A DNA stretch of 64,000 bases from Mesorhizobium temperatum (GTDB taxonomy: Bacteria > Pseudomonadota > Alphaproteobacteria > Rhizobiales > Rhizobiaceae), in the NCBI RefSeq assembly GCF_002284575.1, contig NZ_NPKJ01000072.1, forward strand, positions 1 to 64,000, in the 5' to 3' direction. A program made the position numbers and the translations under genes. Numbering within the stretch: position 1 is the first letter of the stretch; each line of letters opens with the position of its first letter. Shown piece by piece: positions 54,988-64,000 of this stretch. The notes beneath the pieces are model-generated. The model saw nothing but the letters and a program-made list of their open reading frames with translations. It was not told where the DNA came from and did no database searches.

Positions 54988-56154
54988 TTAGAATGAGCTT
55001 TGGAAACGGAGGATGCCGCCGACGCTGTTCTTTTTGTCGGCGTTAGTCCAGTTCACGTTGGAAGGGTCGACCATGACGACTCCGAAGTTGCCGTAGTCGT
55101 CATAGTCGACTTCGGCTGTGACCGTGAAACCTGGAACGACCGTATAGACGACGTTTGCAGCCACGCCATAGTTCTTGAGCTGATCACCTGAGACCTGAAG
55201 GTTGAACGAAGTTTTCTCGTTGAACTTGTAAGTGCCGCCGGCCCAGAAGGCCCAGTTACCGCCCCACTGCTTGTAGAAGCCACGGCCATTGGCGTCGATA
55301 ACATTAGAGGAGTCATCGTTGAGCTTGCCGTTGGAGCCGTAGCCGAACATTCCGAATAGCGACAGTTCGTTGGTGACATTGACGTCGACGCGGACCTTGC
55401 CGGCCACCGATTCGTAATTGCTGTCATAGGCGATAACGCCCGTAACCGCGCCCCAGCCTTGCGTATATTTCACGCCGCCGACGACGTGCGGAACATAGCT
55501 GTCGATAGTACCGACTACGCCAGAGCCTTCTTCGAATGAAACCACAGCCGAAAAGCCGTTACTGGCGTCAAAGTAGTACTGAACCACGTTTGTATCGAAG
55601 TCGCCGTACGGAACAAGCATCTGATTGAGGACGTTCCCAGCGTATCCAATAAATGTATCAAAGGCCGACCAGTCCTTACCAACTCGGAGGCCACCAAGCT
55701 GAATCCAGGCGGAAGTCAACGTGATGCCTCTGTTGAAGGCATAGTTCTGAGGACTGTCCGGACCCGAATAAGCGTTGCGGTTACCGAAGTTCATGCGGGT
55801 TTCGGTATAGGTCTTCAACATGCCGAGTTCGGTCTCCTGGCGAGTCCAAGTTTTGAACGTGAAGAGCGTGTTGTTTCGCCATGTACCTTGATCCTCGCCA
55901 GTCCTCACATCGGAGGTTCTTGCGCGGTCATACGATCGGACATCGCCGAGGCCAATGTCGTAACGGACATAGCCGCCGATGCGCAGGCAGGTTTCAATGC
56001 CAGGGATATAGAAGTAGCCGGCGCCGTAGACGTCGCAGATCTTGACGTATTCGGTCGGTTCCGGCTCGGCGACCGTCACCGCGTCGGCGGCGCGAGCACC
56101 GGAAACTGCGATCAGGGCTGCAGCTGAGCCGAGAAGAAGGCTCGTGATGTTCAT
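54988..56154 (-). CDS. Outer-membrane porin (RopA/Omp2b-type)
   Basis: 388 residues with a signal peptide (LLLGSAAALIAVSGARAAD), the rhizobial porin start EYVKICDVYGAGYFYIPGIETCLRIGGYVRYD given in parts (VKICDVYGAGYFYIPG, CLRIGGYVRYD) and a terminal Phe (RFQSSF) needed for outer-membrane assembly. AGGAG lies upstream of the ATG. It forms trimeric diffusion pores. A single gene, divergent from nothing close; 240 bp to the thi leader on the left. Confidence 0.95.
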   Translation of the reverse strand: MNITSLLLGSAAALIAVSGARAADAVTVAEPEPTEYVKICDVYGAGYFYIPGIETCLRIGGYVRYDIGLGDVRSYDRARTSDVRTGEDQGTWRNNTLFTFKTWTRQETELGMLKTYTETRMNFGNRNAYSGPDSPQNYAFNRGITLTSAWIQLGGLRVGKDWSAFDTFIGYAGNVLNQMLVPYGDFDTNVVQYYFDASNGFSAVVSFEEGSGVVGTIDSYVPHVVGGVKYTQGWGAVTGVIAYDSNYESVAGKVRVDVNVTNELSLFGMFGYGSNGKLNDDSSNVIDANGRGFYKQWGGNWAFWAGGTYKFNEKTSFNLQVSGDQLKNYGVAANVVYTVVPGFTVTAEVDYDDYGNFGVVMVDPSNVNWTNADKKNSVGGILRFQSSF

Positions 56155-56589
56155 TATGACTGCAACTCCTATGCCCGGCGTGCTGCGCCTCGACGCAGCT
56201 CTTCAGCCAAAGTCGGTTGGACCGAGGGATTCAGCACTTCTGAGCCAATCGCCACGGTCATCTCCGCTAGTTGTGGGTAGACCGTCACAACGGCTTCCAA
56301 AGTTGACTGGGCAAGTGACGTGCCATCCTGAAGAGGTAGCTGCGCGCTGACACCCAAGTTGGCTGGCGCACCTTGGTGGCGCTTCCTTCTTTTTTGCTTT
56401 GAGGGTCAAGCTGAGCACGAAAAGCAACGTTTCGGATGTGATTCGTCTGTTCGATACGCGACAATTTCGTTCAATGGCGAGAGCTTTTGTTTGCTATGAA
56501 ACCTCGAGATTGAGACATCATGCGGCACCACCGTCTCGGTACGTCAGTGGAGATGCTCCACTGACGCCGACACAATAGTCACGAGCGAG
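56155..56589. other. Porin upstream region
   Basis: No recognised gene. AT-rich patches at 56380-56520 may contain the porin promoter. A small hairpin (GAGATGCTCCACTGACG region, 56540-56575) was noticed without clear role. Confidence 0.4.
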
Positions 56590-57100
56590 GTCGTCATGCG
56601 GCTTTTGGAGCATGGCCCAGCCAAGTAAGCGTCATCATCGTTAGGGCGGAGGGCCACGCCTCGGTCGTGGCGAAGCTGGTCATGATCCCGGGCGCCAGCT
56701 TGCCAATCAGATCCGGACAAGTGATTTCGCAAGGCTGACAAGATCGACACGGACCCTTGTAAACCGCCTCTGGATCGCAAGCTGTGCATGGCCCGTTCTG
56801 TTTTTGCAGCAGCACATGCGAGTTCTCGGCGCGATTGTTAAGTCCCTTGTGCGAGCGATGCTCGACTTGCGGCACCACCTGGCGCTTTGCCGCCATAGGG
56901 GCGCGATTTGTCGATTATCATGCCCCTTGAGGGGCGCAGCCCTGCTTTCAGCAACGAGGCAGTAGGCGCTTGGGAGCCTTAGCATTGCGGCGGACCTGGA
57001 CGATCTCATCCAGCACATTCCCGTCCTGATCGACGGCGGGCCACAGCCAATGCTTCTATGAGCATTCACATTGGCGAAATACAAGGTTCGCGCCGAAGCG
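56590..57100 (-). pseudogene. IS6-family transposase remnant
   Basis: Minus-strand frames read HWLWRAVDQDGNVLDEIVQVRRNAKAPKR in pieces (WRAVDQDGNVLDEI), then VVPQVEHRSHKGLNNRAENSH. These are the conserved Asp and Glu regions of IS6/IS26-type transposases. Frameshifts and stops break it and the ends are missing, so it is dead. Confidence 0.75.
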
Positions 57101-57146
57101 AACGAATTGACATAGCGCAGAGACACAGGAGAGCGCAGCGGTAAGG

Positions 57147-58511
57147 ATGATGGTTATCAGCATAGGAAGGGAACTGTTGCAGACCTCAATCCTGACAAAA
57201 TATCGCGAGGCCCGCCTGCCTTGGTACACCATCTATCCGACTGTGCCGGAGTTCTCCGCGGCGGTCGGTGCCAAGACTTATGGGGAATGGCTCAGGGACC
57301 TACCGGCTGACGAACCAGTGTCACTCTATCTCCACGTTCCGTTCTGCCGGTCGATGTGCTGGTATTGCGGCTTCCCTACCACCATCACCCGCCGGGATGC
57401 GCCGATCCTCAATTATCTGGCGGTGCTGCGTGACGAGATCCGTTTGGTCTCGGAGCAAACGCCGCGGGCACTGCCCGTGAGCGACGTGCATTTCGGCGGC
57501 GGAACGCCGACCCTCATCGGGCCAGCTGAGTTCCTCGCACTGATGGAGTTCCTGCGCCGCCGCTTCACGTTCAGGAAAACGGCTACGGTTGCCGTCGAGA
57601 TCGACCCACGCACGTTCACGGCCGAGATGGCCGAAGCCTTAGGAGCAGCGGGCGTGAACCGCGCGAGCCTCGGCGTGCAGAGCTTCGATCCCATTGTTCA
57701 AAAAGCGATCAACCGGGTCCAGAGTGAGGCGCAAACGGCGGCTGCCGTCGAACAGCTGCGCCGGCATGGAGTACGCCGCATCAATTTCGACCTCATCTTC
57801 GGTCTCCCGCATCAGACGGTGCAGTCCTGCGTCCAGACCGCAAGGGCGGCGGTGGCCATGCGCCCCAACCGGCTTGCGGTGTTCGGCTACGCGCACATTC
57901 CGTCCGTAATAAAGAATCAGCGCCAGATCGAGGAGACAGCACTGCCGGACAGCGCTGCCCGCGCCGAACAGGCTGCGGCCGTGGCCGAGACGCTGGTTGC
58001 CGCCGGCTACCGAGAGATCGGGCTCGACCATTTCGCCTTGCCGGAGGACGAGCTCGCGCTGGCACAGAAAACCGGTTGCATGCGGCGCAACTCGCTGGGT
58101 TATTCGGCCGACACCTGCAAAACCCTGATCGGTTTCGGTCCGTCGGCTATCGGCCGTGTCGGCGAGGGTTACGTCCAGAACGAGGTTACACGCGATTCCT
58201 ACACCCGCCACATCGCAGCTGGCCGTCTGGCGACATCGAAGGGCTACCGTCTCGCTGACGAAGACCGCGTGCGAGCAGCAATCATCGAGCGGCTAATGTG
58301 CGATCTCGAGGCTGATGTGCCGGCAATCTGTGCCGCCCATGGATTTGATCCGATCCGTTTTCTCGATTCAGCTGAAGTCGTGGCGATGCTGGCCGAGGAC
58401 GGGATAGTGGACGTCGAAAAGGGTTTCATTCGCGTGCGGCAGGAGCATCGCTTTGTGATTCGCGCCGTTGCTGCCGCATTCGATGCTTTTCTAGACCGGG
58501 TCGCCCCGTAA
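57147..58511 (+). CDS. hemN: Oxygen-independent coproporphyrinogen III oxidase (radical SAM)
   Basis: 454 residues, the usual HemN length. The cluster motif FCRSMCWYCGF holds Cys67, Cys71 and Cys74 in CxxxCxxC spacing; HFGGGTPTLI and LGVQSFDPIVQKAINR follow. It decarboxylates coproporphyrinogen III under low oxygen, supplying heme for bacteroid respiration in rhizobia. Such genes are often under FixK/Fnr, but no TTGAT-N4-ATCAA box was seen within 150 bp. The third-cysteine context (CWYC) is typical of true HemN rather than HemW. Confidence 0.94.
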   Translation: MMVISIGRELLQTSILTKYREARLPWYTIYPTVPEFSAAVGAKTYGEWLRDLPADEPVSLYLHVPFCRSMCWYCGFPTTITRRDAPILNYLAVLRDEIRLVSEQTPRALPVSDVHFGGGTPTLIGPAEFLALMEFLRRRFTFRKTATVAVEIDPRTFTAEMAEALGAAGVNRASLGVQSFDPIVQKAINRVQSEAQTAAAVEQLRRHGVRRINFDLIFGLPHQTVQSCVQTARAAVAMRPNRLAVFGYAHIPSVIKNQRQIEETALPDSAARAEQAAAVAETLVAAGYREIGLDHFALPEDELALAQKTGCMRRNSLGYSADTCKTLIGFGPSAIGRVGEGYVQNEVTRDSYTRHIAAGRLATSKGYRLADEDRVRAAIIERLMCDLEADVPAICAAHGFDPIRFLDSAEVVAMLAEDGIVDVEKGFIRVRQEHRFVIRAVAAAFDAFLDRVAP

Positions 58512-58536
58512 GCACGGCGAATCGGCATGAGCGAAA

Positions 58537-58980
58537 GCCAAGTCGACGCAGAAGCGGAATTCGACGCCCCATGAAATGCCGCCGCTACCTGGCGCTGGTC
58601 GGGATGGACCTCGCCGCGGAAGAGCAAACCGCGGCGGAAGCGGCGGGCGAGGTCGGGCTCAAGGAGCGTAATTTCCTCTCCATCGACACGCCCGAGATGC
58701 GGCTGGCGAATCGCTCAAGATCACCCGGCGCGGCCACGCCCGGTTCGCGTCACCTGGCCGGGCGTTGCCGCATCACACCAGTCGGCGGCGTCACGTCCGA
58801 GATCCAGCACCGGCTGATCGGCGCTTTCACGCGCGCATCACGGCGCCAACATGCGCCGGCGACCCATTGCCACCAAGTCTAGGCATTACCTCCGCAACGG
58901 TCACTGCGCGCCGCGTATGGCGAGCTCGAAGGCGGCGGTGAGGCTGGCGACGCGGCGCCTTAGACCAGGACATTCATGAT
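58537..58980 (-). pseudogene. Degenerate partial copy of thiO
   Basis: Matches the 5' two thirds of thiO (about 52207-52691) in order and strand, for example GAAGCGGAATTCGACGCCC and GCGGCGGAAGCGG, with many substitutions and small deletions that shift the frame. No protein could be made. It ends at the counterpart of the thiO start codon and is followed directly by a glyA fragment. Confidence 0.85.
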
Positions 58981-59035
58981 CGCTCATGCGGGGGGATCGG
59001 TGCGCCAGGCTCGTCCGCCGGGACACAGAGATCTG

Positions 59036-59452
59036 TCGTGCATCCCATAGGGGACGCGTCGACAATCAGTGCCGGAAAAGTTGACGGCCCAACCATGAGT
59101 CAGATGGCCCCCTTCAGGAATGGGCAAGCCCATGACTTTGTCACCGGGGCTCAAAAGTGCTCGATAGACAGCCTGATTGGCCGGCGAGCCGGAATAAGGC
59201 GGGCCGTTGGCGTGTTCGCTGCCAAACAATGTTTTCAAGCGCTCAATGGCGAGATTTTCAAGCTCATCGACGATCTCGTTTCCCGCGTAGCGCGCACCCA
59301 GGTACCCCTCGGCGTACTTCGCGAAGATCGAGCCGGTCGCTTGCAGCACGGCCGAAGAGGCGAAGTTCTCGGAAGCGATCAGTTTGAGCGTCGTCCGCTC
59401 CTGCCGCTCCTGTCTTAGAAGCAGTTCGTGAACGCGGCAATCGACCGCGGGC
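59036..59452 (-). pseudogene. Degenerate partial copy of glyA
   Basis: Matches 45745-46163, the 5' third of glyA, at about 85-90% identity: NEIVDELENLAIERLKTLFG, SPANQAVYRALLSPGDKVMGLP and HGWAVNFSGTD are readable. Codons are deleted in YAEGYLGARYAGN and both ends are lost. The last 70 bases are nearly identical to the intact gene. Confidence 0.9.
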
Positions 59453-59648
59453 GCTGGCCGTTTGCGTCAACGGAGGTGCTGCCCAAGAGGCGATACGCAC
59501 TGATCTCATAGCACCATTCGATATGAGCGCGCGAAACATGTTCCTTCGGAAATCGCTGCCCGGCCTCTGCAGGGCCGGAAAAATTTGCACCAACCGCCGC
59601 GCCGAATATGGCGGTGATTTCAAGGCAGGAAATCAGTCGTCCAACCAT
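59415..59648 (-). CDS. Possible small secreted protein, 3' end altered
   Basis: 77 codons with a hydrophobic signal-like start (LISCLEITAIFGAAVGANFSGPAEA) followed by RFPKEHVSRAHIEWCYEISAYRL. The last 12 codons run into the glyA fragment, so the original end was replaced. Family not recognised; coding status uncertain. Confidence 0.35.
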   Translation of the reverse strand: MVGRLISCLEITAIFGAAVGANFSGPAEAGQRFPKEHVSRAHIEWCYEISAYRLLGSTSVDANGQRPRSIAAFTNCF

Positions 59649-59753
59649 TCAAGGATGCGGATCGCGATGCCATGGAAACAGCTGTTGCTGCATTGCGATC
59701 CGCACCCAGTGTACTGATTTGTCCTCCAGCCCCTTAACGCTGCGGGCTCGCTG

Positions 59754-60509
59754 TCAGCTTGTGGTCAGGATGAAACGGCGGTTCGGCGCCAGCACCGGTC
59801 GCGCATTCATCGGGTAAAGCGCGGTGAACTTGTCGATGTCGGCGGCACCAACCTGCAGCGGCTCACGTGCCACCATCCAGTCGACGATCTCCGAGCATGG
59901 CGGCGTCGTCAGCGAGCCCTCGTAGCTCCAATAGTCCAGCGAGGCCGGTAGGAGGCCGTTCGGATCCAGATCCTCAACCGAGGCCTCGCCGTCCGCCTCA
60001 GCCGGGAAAGCTGCCGCGAGGCTTGCAAGTGCCTCGTTTTTCGCACCCGGTGTCAGGAAGACGCCAAGCACGCCGAGCCCTCCGCTTTCGCGATTCTTAT
60101 GGACGAAGTGCACCTCCATGGGGAAGGTCTTGCCTTCCACCAGATGTTCGCTCGGCGCGTGGAAGTGAAATTGCAGCAGGTCGTAGGTCCTGCCGCCCCG
60201 GGTGAGCGTGCTGCCTTCCGGTACGTTGATCTGAATCGTGTGGCCGTTGTTGACGATCGTGCCGCCGTCTGCCTTCCAGTCGATGCCAATCTGCGGGATA
60301 TCCGCTTTGATGGCCCCCGTCAGGTTCAGGGGCGACTGCTGCGCGCCGGCCGAGCACGCGGCGTTCGCGCCATCGAGGGCGCCCCAATGCTCTGGACCGC
60401 CTTTTCCTTGATAACTCCAGTGGACGCCCTCGTCGGCAAAACCTGCCCGCGCGCAGATCGCGCATGCGCCCAATGTTATGAATCCCCTAATCAAATTGCG
60501 CCGTTGCAT
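59754..60509 (-). CDS. Alpha-class carbonic anhydrase, periplasmic
   Basis: ATG 60509 with AAGGAG 11 bases upstream gives 251 residues. A signal peptide (LIRGFITLGACAICARAGFA) is followed by HWSYQGKGGPEHWGAL, QSPLNL, the zinc-binding QFHFHAPSEH and MEVHFVHKN segments (three His), and SLTTPPCSEIVDWMV. It hydrates CO2 to bicarbonate in the periplasm. Mesorhizobium loti is known to carry an alpha-carbonic anhydrase with its symbiosis genes. It lies 126 bp downstream of bioZ on the same strand. Confidence 0.95.
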   Translation of the reverse strand: MQRRNLIRGFITLGACAICARAGFADEGVHWSYQGKGGPEHWGALDGANAACSAGAQQSPLNLTGAIKADIPQIGIDWKADGGTIVNNGHTIQINVPEGSTLTRGGRTYDLLQFHFHAPSEHLVEGKTFPMEVHFVHKNRESGGLGVLGVFLTPGAKNEALASLAAAFPAEADGEASVEDLDPNGLLPASLDYWSYEGSLTTPPCSEIVDWMVAREPLQVGAADIDKFTALYPMNARPVLAPNRRFILTTS

Positions 60510-60635
60510 GTGTTCGTTCACTCCTTTTCTGCTATGGGATCAAATGCCTCTGCGCCCGCAGAGAATTAGGTTGCACGGTGGCGTGGATGCTGTCCTGTCT
60601 GTCATGCATGAACCGTCCTGCGGCTGGTCGCTGGG

Positions 60636-61619
60636 CTAAATTTCAACGACGAGCGCGCCGCCGCTGAGACCTGCCCCTGCCGCCGCCAGGAGGATTTTCT
60701 CGCCCTGCCGAAACGGTTCCGCCTGATTGGCCAGCGACAGGGAGAGCGGGATCGTCGCCGCGGAAGAATTGCCATATTCGACGATCGTCTTGACGATCGC
60801 TTGATCGGCAATGCCGAGGTTTCGCCCGACCGCTTCGAAAATGCGGGCATTGGCCTGATGCGGTACGAACCGATCGATGTCTTGCGGGCGTGTGCGGGCA
60901 GCAGTGAGTGCGTCCCGCGAGCAGGCAGTCATCATGTCCACGGCCTTGGCGAACACTTCACGGCCGTCGGTGATCGTCATCCGGGTTTGCTCGAGGTCAA
61001 GGTTGCCGTGGAACGGCTTGTTGCTTCCTCCCGCGGGAATCTGGATCAGCCCGTAGCGCGAGCCGTCGGAATCCACCGAAGCACCGAGAATGCCGCGATC
61101 CGGGTCGTCGCCGGGACCAATCACCACCGCGCCGGCGGCATCGGCAAAAAGTACGGCGCTGGCGCGTTCGGCCGGATTGATGCGACGGCTGAGGATGTTG
61201 GCGGCAATGACGAGGGCCGATTTGCCATGCAGCCGGGTGAATCCGTCCGCGAACATCAGCGCATAGATGAAGCCGGCACAGGCGCCGGTCAGATCGACCG
61301 CGCCCGCCCGCCCTAGCCCGAGCCGGTGTGCGACCAGCGGCGCACTGGGCGGCAGAAGGTGGTCGGGCGTCGAGGTGGCAAGCAACAGCAGACCGATGTC
61401 GCTGCGGTCGATACTGGCGTTCGCCAGCGCCATGTCGCCGGCATGCGCGGCAAGGCCAGACAGCGTGTCTTCGTCCGTTGCCCAGAAGCGCGAGCGAATG
61501 CCCGTGCGCCGCTCGATCCAGCCGGGTTCGAGCCCGAGACGGTTTTCGATTTCCGGGTTCTCGACCTTTCGCCCGGGCACATGATGGCCAAACCCCAGAA
61601 TGCGCGACGATCTGCTCAT
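60636..61619 (-). CDS. bioZ: BioZ, ketoacyl-ACP synthase III-like enzyme of biotin synthesis
   Basis: 327 residues with the thiolase fold of FabH. Catalytic Cys lies in LTGACAGFIYALM, His in FVPHQANARIFEAV and Asn in IVEYGNSSAATIP. BioZ of rhizobia and Agrobacterium condenses glutaryl-CoA with malonyl-ACP to begin the pimelate chain, replacing BioC/BioH (established). The position at the end of bioFDAZ, overlapping bioA by four bases, identifies it over a fatty-acid FabH. Confidence 0.93.
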   Translation of the reverse strand: MSRSSRILGFGHHVPGRKVENPEIENRLGLEPGWIERRTGIRSRFWATDEDTLSGLAAHAGDMALANASIDRSDIGLLLLATSTPDHLLPPSAPLVAHRLGLGRAGAVDLTGACAGFIYALMFADGFTRLHGKSALVIAANILSRRINPAERASAVLFADAAGAVVIGPGDDPDRGILGASVDSDGSRYGLIQIPAGGSNKPFHGNLDLEQTRMTITDGREVFAKAVDMMTACSRDALTAARTRPQDIDRFVPHQANARIFEAVGRNLGIADQAIVKTIVEYGNSSAATIPLSLSLANQAEPFRQGEKILLAAAGAGLSGGALVVEI

Positions 61620-62884
61620 GGCCTCGAACCGAAGCGTTCGCCGGCTTCTTCGATCGCGTCATAGAGTCCGTCCAACTCGTCGCCGGTGATGCAATAGGGC
61701 GGGAGAAGGTAGAGGACATTGCCGAGCGGACGCACAAGCAGCCCCTGGTCGAGGAAAAATGCGCGCAGCTTCGGCCCGATCTCGGCGAAATAGCCGGCAG
61801 AGCCGGCGCGCAAATCGAGGGCCGCGATCGTGCCGGTCGCCCGGCTGTCGGTGAAGAACGGATTGTCGCGAAAGCGCCGAAGTCCGGCGGCCTGCATCGC
61901 GCTCAACGACGCGATCCGCCCGGCCACGGGCTCGTCGTGCCAGATCTCGACATTGGCGAGCGCGGCCGCGCAGGCAATCGGATTGGCGGTGTAGGAACTC
62001 GAGTGGAAAAACGTCTTCTTTCGGTCCTCGGAATAGTGGGCCTGGAAGATGGCATCGGTGGCAAGCGTGGCCGCCAGCGGGACCGCACCGCCGGTCAAGC
62101 CCTTCGAGGTGCACAAGATGTCCGGACAGATGGAGGCCTGCTCGCAGGCGAACATGGTTCCGGTGCGGCCCCAGCCGGTCATCACCTCATCGGCGATCAC
62201 GAGCGTGCCGGAGGCTTCGGCAATCTTCTTCAATTCGGTCAGAACCGAAGCCGGATACATCAGCATGCCGCCGGCACCGAGCACGAGCGGCTCGACGATC
62301 AGCGCGGCCGCTCGTCGGTCGCGGGAGATTGCCTCGAACCCATCCAGCGTTTCCTGCTCGCGCCCCGCGGTCGGGAAGGGAATGGTGTCGACCTCGAACA
62401 GCAAGGGCTCGTAAGCGGCGTTGAACACGCCGCGGGCGCCGACGCTCATCGTGCCGATGGTGTCGCCATGATAGCTGTGCTCCATGACGACGATGCGCGA
62501 GCGCGGCGCGCCGATGTTGCGGAAATAGCCGAGGGCCATCTTCAATGCGACTTCGACGGAGGTCGAGCCACTGTCGGAATAGAACACCCAATCGAGTCCA
62601 GAAGGAGCGAGACCGACAAGCGCTCTGGCCAGACGTTCGGCCGGCTCGTGCGTGAAACCTGCGAAGATGATCTGGTCGAGGCTTGTCGCGGTTGTCTCGA
62701 TAGCCTTCATGATGCGGGGGTGACGGTGGCCATGCGTGACGACCCACCAGGACGAAATGGCGTCCAGGATGCGCGCGCCGTCGGCCTTGTGGAGATAGGC
62801 TCCCTCCGTCAGCACGATTTCTGGAATCGCCGGCTCAAGCGCGTGCTGCGTGAACGGATGCCAGACTTGAGACTGCGACATCAT
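61616..62884 (-). CDS. bioA: Adenosylmethionine-8-amino-7-oxononanoate aminotransferase
   Basis: 422 residues, class III PLP aminotransferase. SSWWVVTHGHRHP, FYSDSGSTSVEVALKMAL in part (FYSDSGSTSVE), VIADEVMTGWGRTG and the PLP lysine in LCTSKGLTGG match BioA. It uses SAM as amino donor to make 7,8-diaminopelargonate. It overlaps bioD and bioZ by four bases each. Confidence 0.96.
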   Translation of the reverse strand: MMSQSQVWHPFTQHALEPAIPEIVLTEGAYLHKADGARILDAISSWWVVTHGHRHPRIMKAIETTATSLDQIIFAGFTHEPAERLARALVGLAPSGLDWVFYSDSGSTSVEVALKMALGYFRNIGAPRSRIVVMEHSYHGDTIGTMSVGARGVFNAAYEPLLFEVDTIPFPTAGREQETLDGFEAISRDRRAAALIVEPLVLGAGGMLMYPASVLTELKKIAEASGTLVIADEVMTGWGRTGTMFACEQASICPDILCTSKGLTGGAVPLAATLATDAIFQAHYSEDRKKTFFHSSSYTANPIACAAALANVEIWHDEPVAGRIASLSAMQAAGLRRFRDNPFFTDSRATGTIAALDLRAGSAGYFAEIGPKLRAFFLDQGLLVRPLGNVLYLLPPYCITGDELDGLYDAIEEAGERFGSRP

Positions 62885-63516
62885 TCGCCTCCGGCAATCG
62901 AGGCAAGGTCAAAGCCGGCAACCATCGCCTCCCTCAGCGTTTCGTTCGTCAGCGGATCGAGCAGCGGCAGCCTGCCGAGCTGCGGCACATCGCCGAATTC
63001 CACGATTGTCCTTTGCGTATCGGCCGCTTCGTCGCCGATGAAGGCGACGCCTATGATCGGGATTGAGCGGGCCCGCAGAGCCTCGATCGAAAGCAGGGTG
63101 TGGTTGATCGTGCCGAGCGCGGTGCGGGCGCACAGAATGACCGGCAGCCGCCATTGTGCGAATATGTCAATGAACCTTGTCTGTCGGTTGAGCGGCACCA
63201 TCAGCCCGCCAGCCCCTTCGATGACAAGCGGACCCGGCAAGGCTGGAAGCGAGAGCTTTGCCGCCTCGATTGCGACGCCGTCGATCTCAGCCGAACGATG
63301 CGGCGACAGCGGCTTGCTCAAGCGGTAGACTTCCGGCAGCACGCGCCCTGGCGGTAGGCCGGCGAGCCGCGCAACCACCTCGCTGTCGGTCTCGTCGTCG
63401 AGGCCCGATTGCACCGGCTTCCAGTAGAAGCCGTCGAGCAGGCCGGCTAGCCCGGCCGAAAACACCGTCTTGCCAATTCCGGTGTCTGTTCCGGTGATGA
63501 CGATGCGCTTGGTCAT
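62881..63516 (-). CDS. bioD: Dethiobiotin synthetase
   Basis: 211 residues with the P-loop ITGTDTGIGKTVFSAGL, YWKPVQSGL and the VIEGAGGLMVPLN motif. It closes the ureido ring from diaminopelargonate, CO2 and ATP. It overlaps bioF and bioA by four bases each, as expected of a tightly coupled operon. Confidence 0.96.
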   Translation of the reverse strand: MTKRIVITGTDTGIGKTVFSAGLAGLLDGFYWKPVQSGLDDETDSEVVARLAGLPPGRVLPEVYRLSKPLSPHRSAEIDGVAIEAAKLSLPALPGPLVIEGAGGLMVPLNRQTRFIDIFAQWRLPVILCARTALGTINHTLLSIEALRARSIPIIGVAFIGDEAADTQRTIVEFGDVPQLGRLPLLDPLTNETLREAMVAGFDLASIAGGE

Positions 63517-64000
63517 GCCGAGGCCAACACCTCGACGAGCGCATCGACCATGGCCGAAATGTCGGCTTCGTCGACGTTGAGCGTCAGCGAAATCCGCAGA
63601 CGCGAAGTGCCCTCGGGCACCGTCGGCGGACGGATGCCGCGTATGTCGAAGCCGCGGGCCTGCAGTGCCGCCGCCACTGCCACGGTGCGCCTGACGTCGC
63701 CGATGAAGAATGGCTGGATCTGCGAGCCGCTGGGCACCACGCCGCAGCGCTCTGCCAGTTGCCGGCCCGCAAAGGCAACGCGCTCATGCAGCTGAACACG
63801 GCGCATGGGCTCGTCGGACAGCATGGCGAGCGCTTCGCGCGCCGCGACCGCCATCAGCGGCGATGGCGCGGTGGCGTAGATAAATGGCCGGCAACGGTTG
63901 ACGAGATAGTCGCACAGCGTTCGCGGTCCTGTGACCAGTGCGCCGGACGCGCCGAGCGCCTTGCCGCATGTGTGGAGCGCGACGATGTTGTCGCGGCCCT
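63513..64000 (-). CDS. bioF: 8-amino-7-oxononanoate synthase, C-terminal part (runs off right edge)
   Basis: The visible 162 codons are the carboxyl part of BioF. At the window edge the frame reads NIVALHTCGKALGASGALVTG, with the PLP lysine in TCGKALG, and continues with RPFIYATAPSPLMA and QPFFIGD. It makes KAPA from pimeloyl-ACP and alanine. The start and the expected bioB lie outside the window. Confidence 0.95.
   Translation of the reverse strand, partial: GRDNIVALHTCGKALGASGALVTGPRTLCDYLVNRCRPFIYATAPSPLMAVAAREALAMLSDEPMRRVQLHERVAFAGRQLAERCGVVPSGSQIQPFFIGDVRRTVAVAAALQARGFDIRGIRPPTVPEGTSRLRISLTLNVDEADISAMVDALVEVLASA

Noticed and set aside
57100..57146. Possible FixK/Fnr box (TTGACATAGCGCAG) upstream of hemN
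   Set aside because: It lacks the palindromic second half (ATCAA or GTCAA).
61328..63328. 666-codon open frame opposite bioZ, bioA and bioD
   Set aside because: It is antisense to three well-supported genes of the bio operon and has no motif.

Overview
The window looks like part of a symbiosis island of a Mesorhizobium-type rhizobium. The evidence is a thiamine operon (thiCOSGED) and a biotin operon (bioFDAZ, with the rhizobial BioZ) lying close to an alpha-carbonic anhydrase, hemN, groESL, metK/glyA/metE, a MucR-type regulator without zinc-finger cysteine, sigma-54 promoters with NifA-type upstream sites, and many insertion sequences, IS fragments and broken genes. The species assignment is inference from gene content. 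No tRNA, rRNA or CRISPR array was recognised.

Layout. 1-600: groESL start with a CIRCE operator. 750-5930: a peptide-export cassette with two tandem small precursors carrying identical double-glycine leaders, an HlyD-type adaptor and a C39-peptidase ABC exporter, flanked by diverged inverted repeats. 6600-7800: a Vsr fragment and a PIN-type toxin-antitoxin pair. 8470-10780: a decayed arsenite-oxidase operon (sigma-54 promoter, aioB-like Rieske gene, scar of aioA, cytochrome c, moeA). 11230-13720: an IS630-type element inside an already broken gene, then a truncated TIGR02391-type gene. 13800-16520: a second peptide system, a Nif11-leader precursor with a valine-rich tail plus a PoyD-like radical SAM epimerase. 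16900-28350: gabD-like dehydrogenase, two M16 peptidases behind a sigma-54/NifA-type promoter, and an acyl-CoA synthetase/acyl-CoA carboxylase cluster. 28900-35400: cold-shock protein, mucR-like gene, cytochrome c peroxidase, a YbaK remnant and an MNT/HEPN module. 35652-39030: an IS1595-type element with 8-bp target duplication and three cargo genes. 39466-46604: methionine and one-carbon block (metE under a cobalamin riboswitch, a PfkB kinase, metK, glyA, ArsR-type regulator). 48400-49100: XRE-type gene pair. 49392-54730: thi operon with TPP riboswitch. 54988-64000: porin, hemN, broken copies of thiO and glyA, carbonic anhydrase and the bio operon, which runs off the right edge.

How the parts fit. 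The vitamin and methionine/SAM genes form a coherent nutritional module. They make SAM, which the two radical SAM enzymes (HemN and the PoyD-like protein) use, and biotin, which the acyl-CoA carboxylase needs. The most unusual content is the pair of small-peptide systems. Each has sigma-54-like promoter sequence upstream, which suggests, but does not prove, expression under NifA in nodules. Start sites were moved inward from the longest open frame wherever a ribosome binding site or family length supported it.
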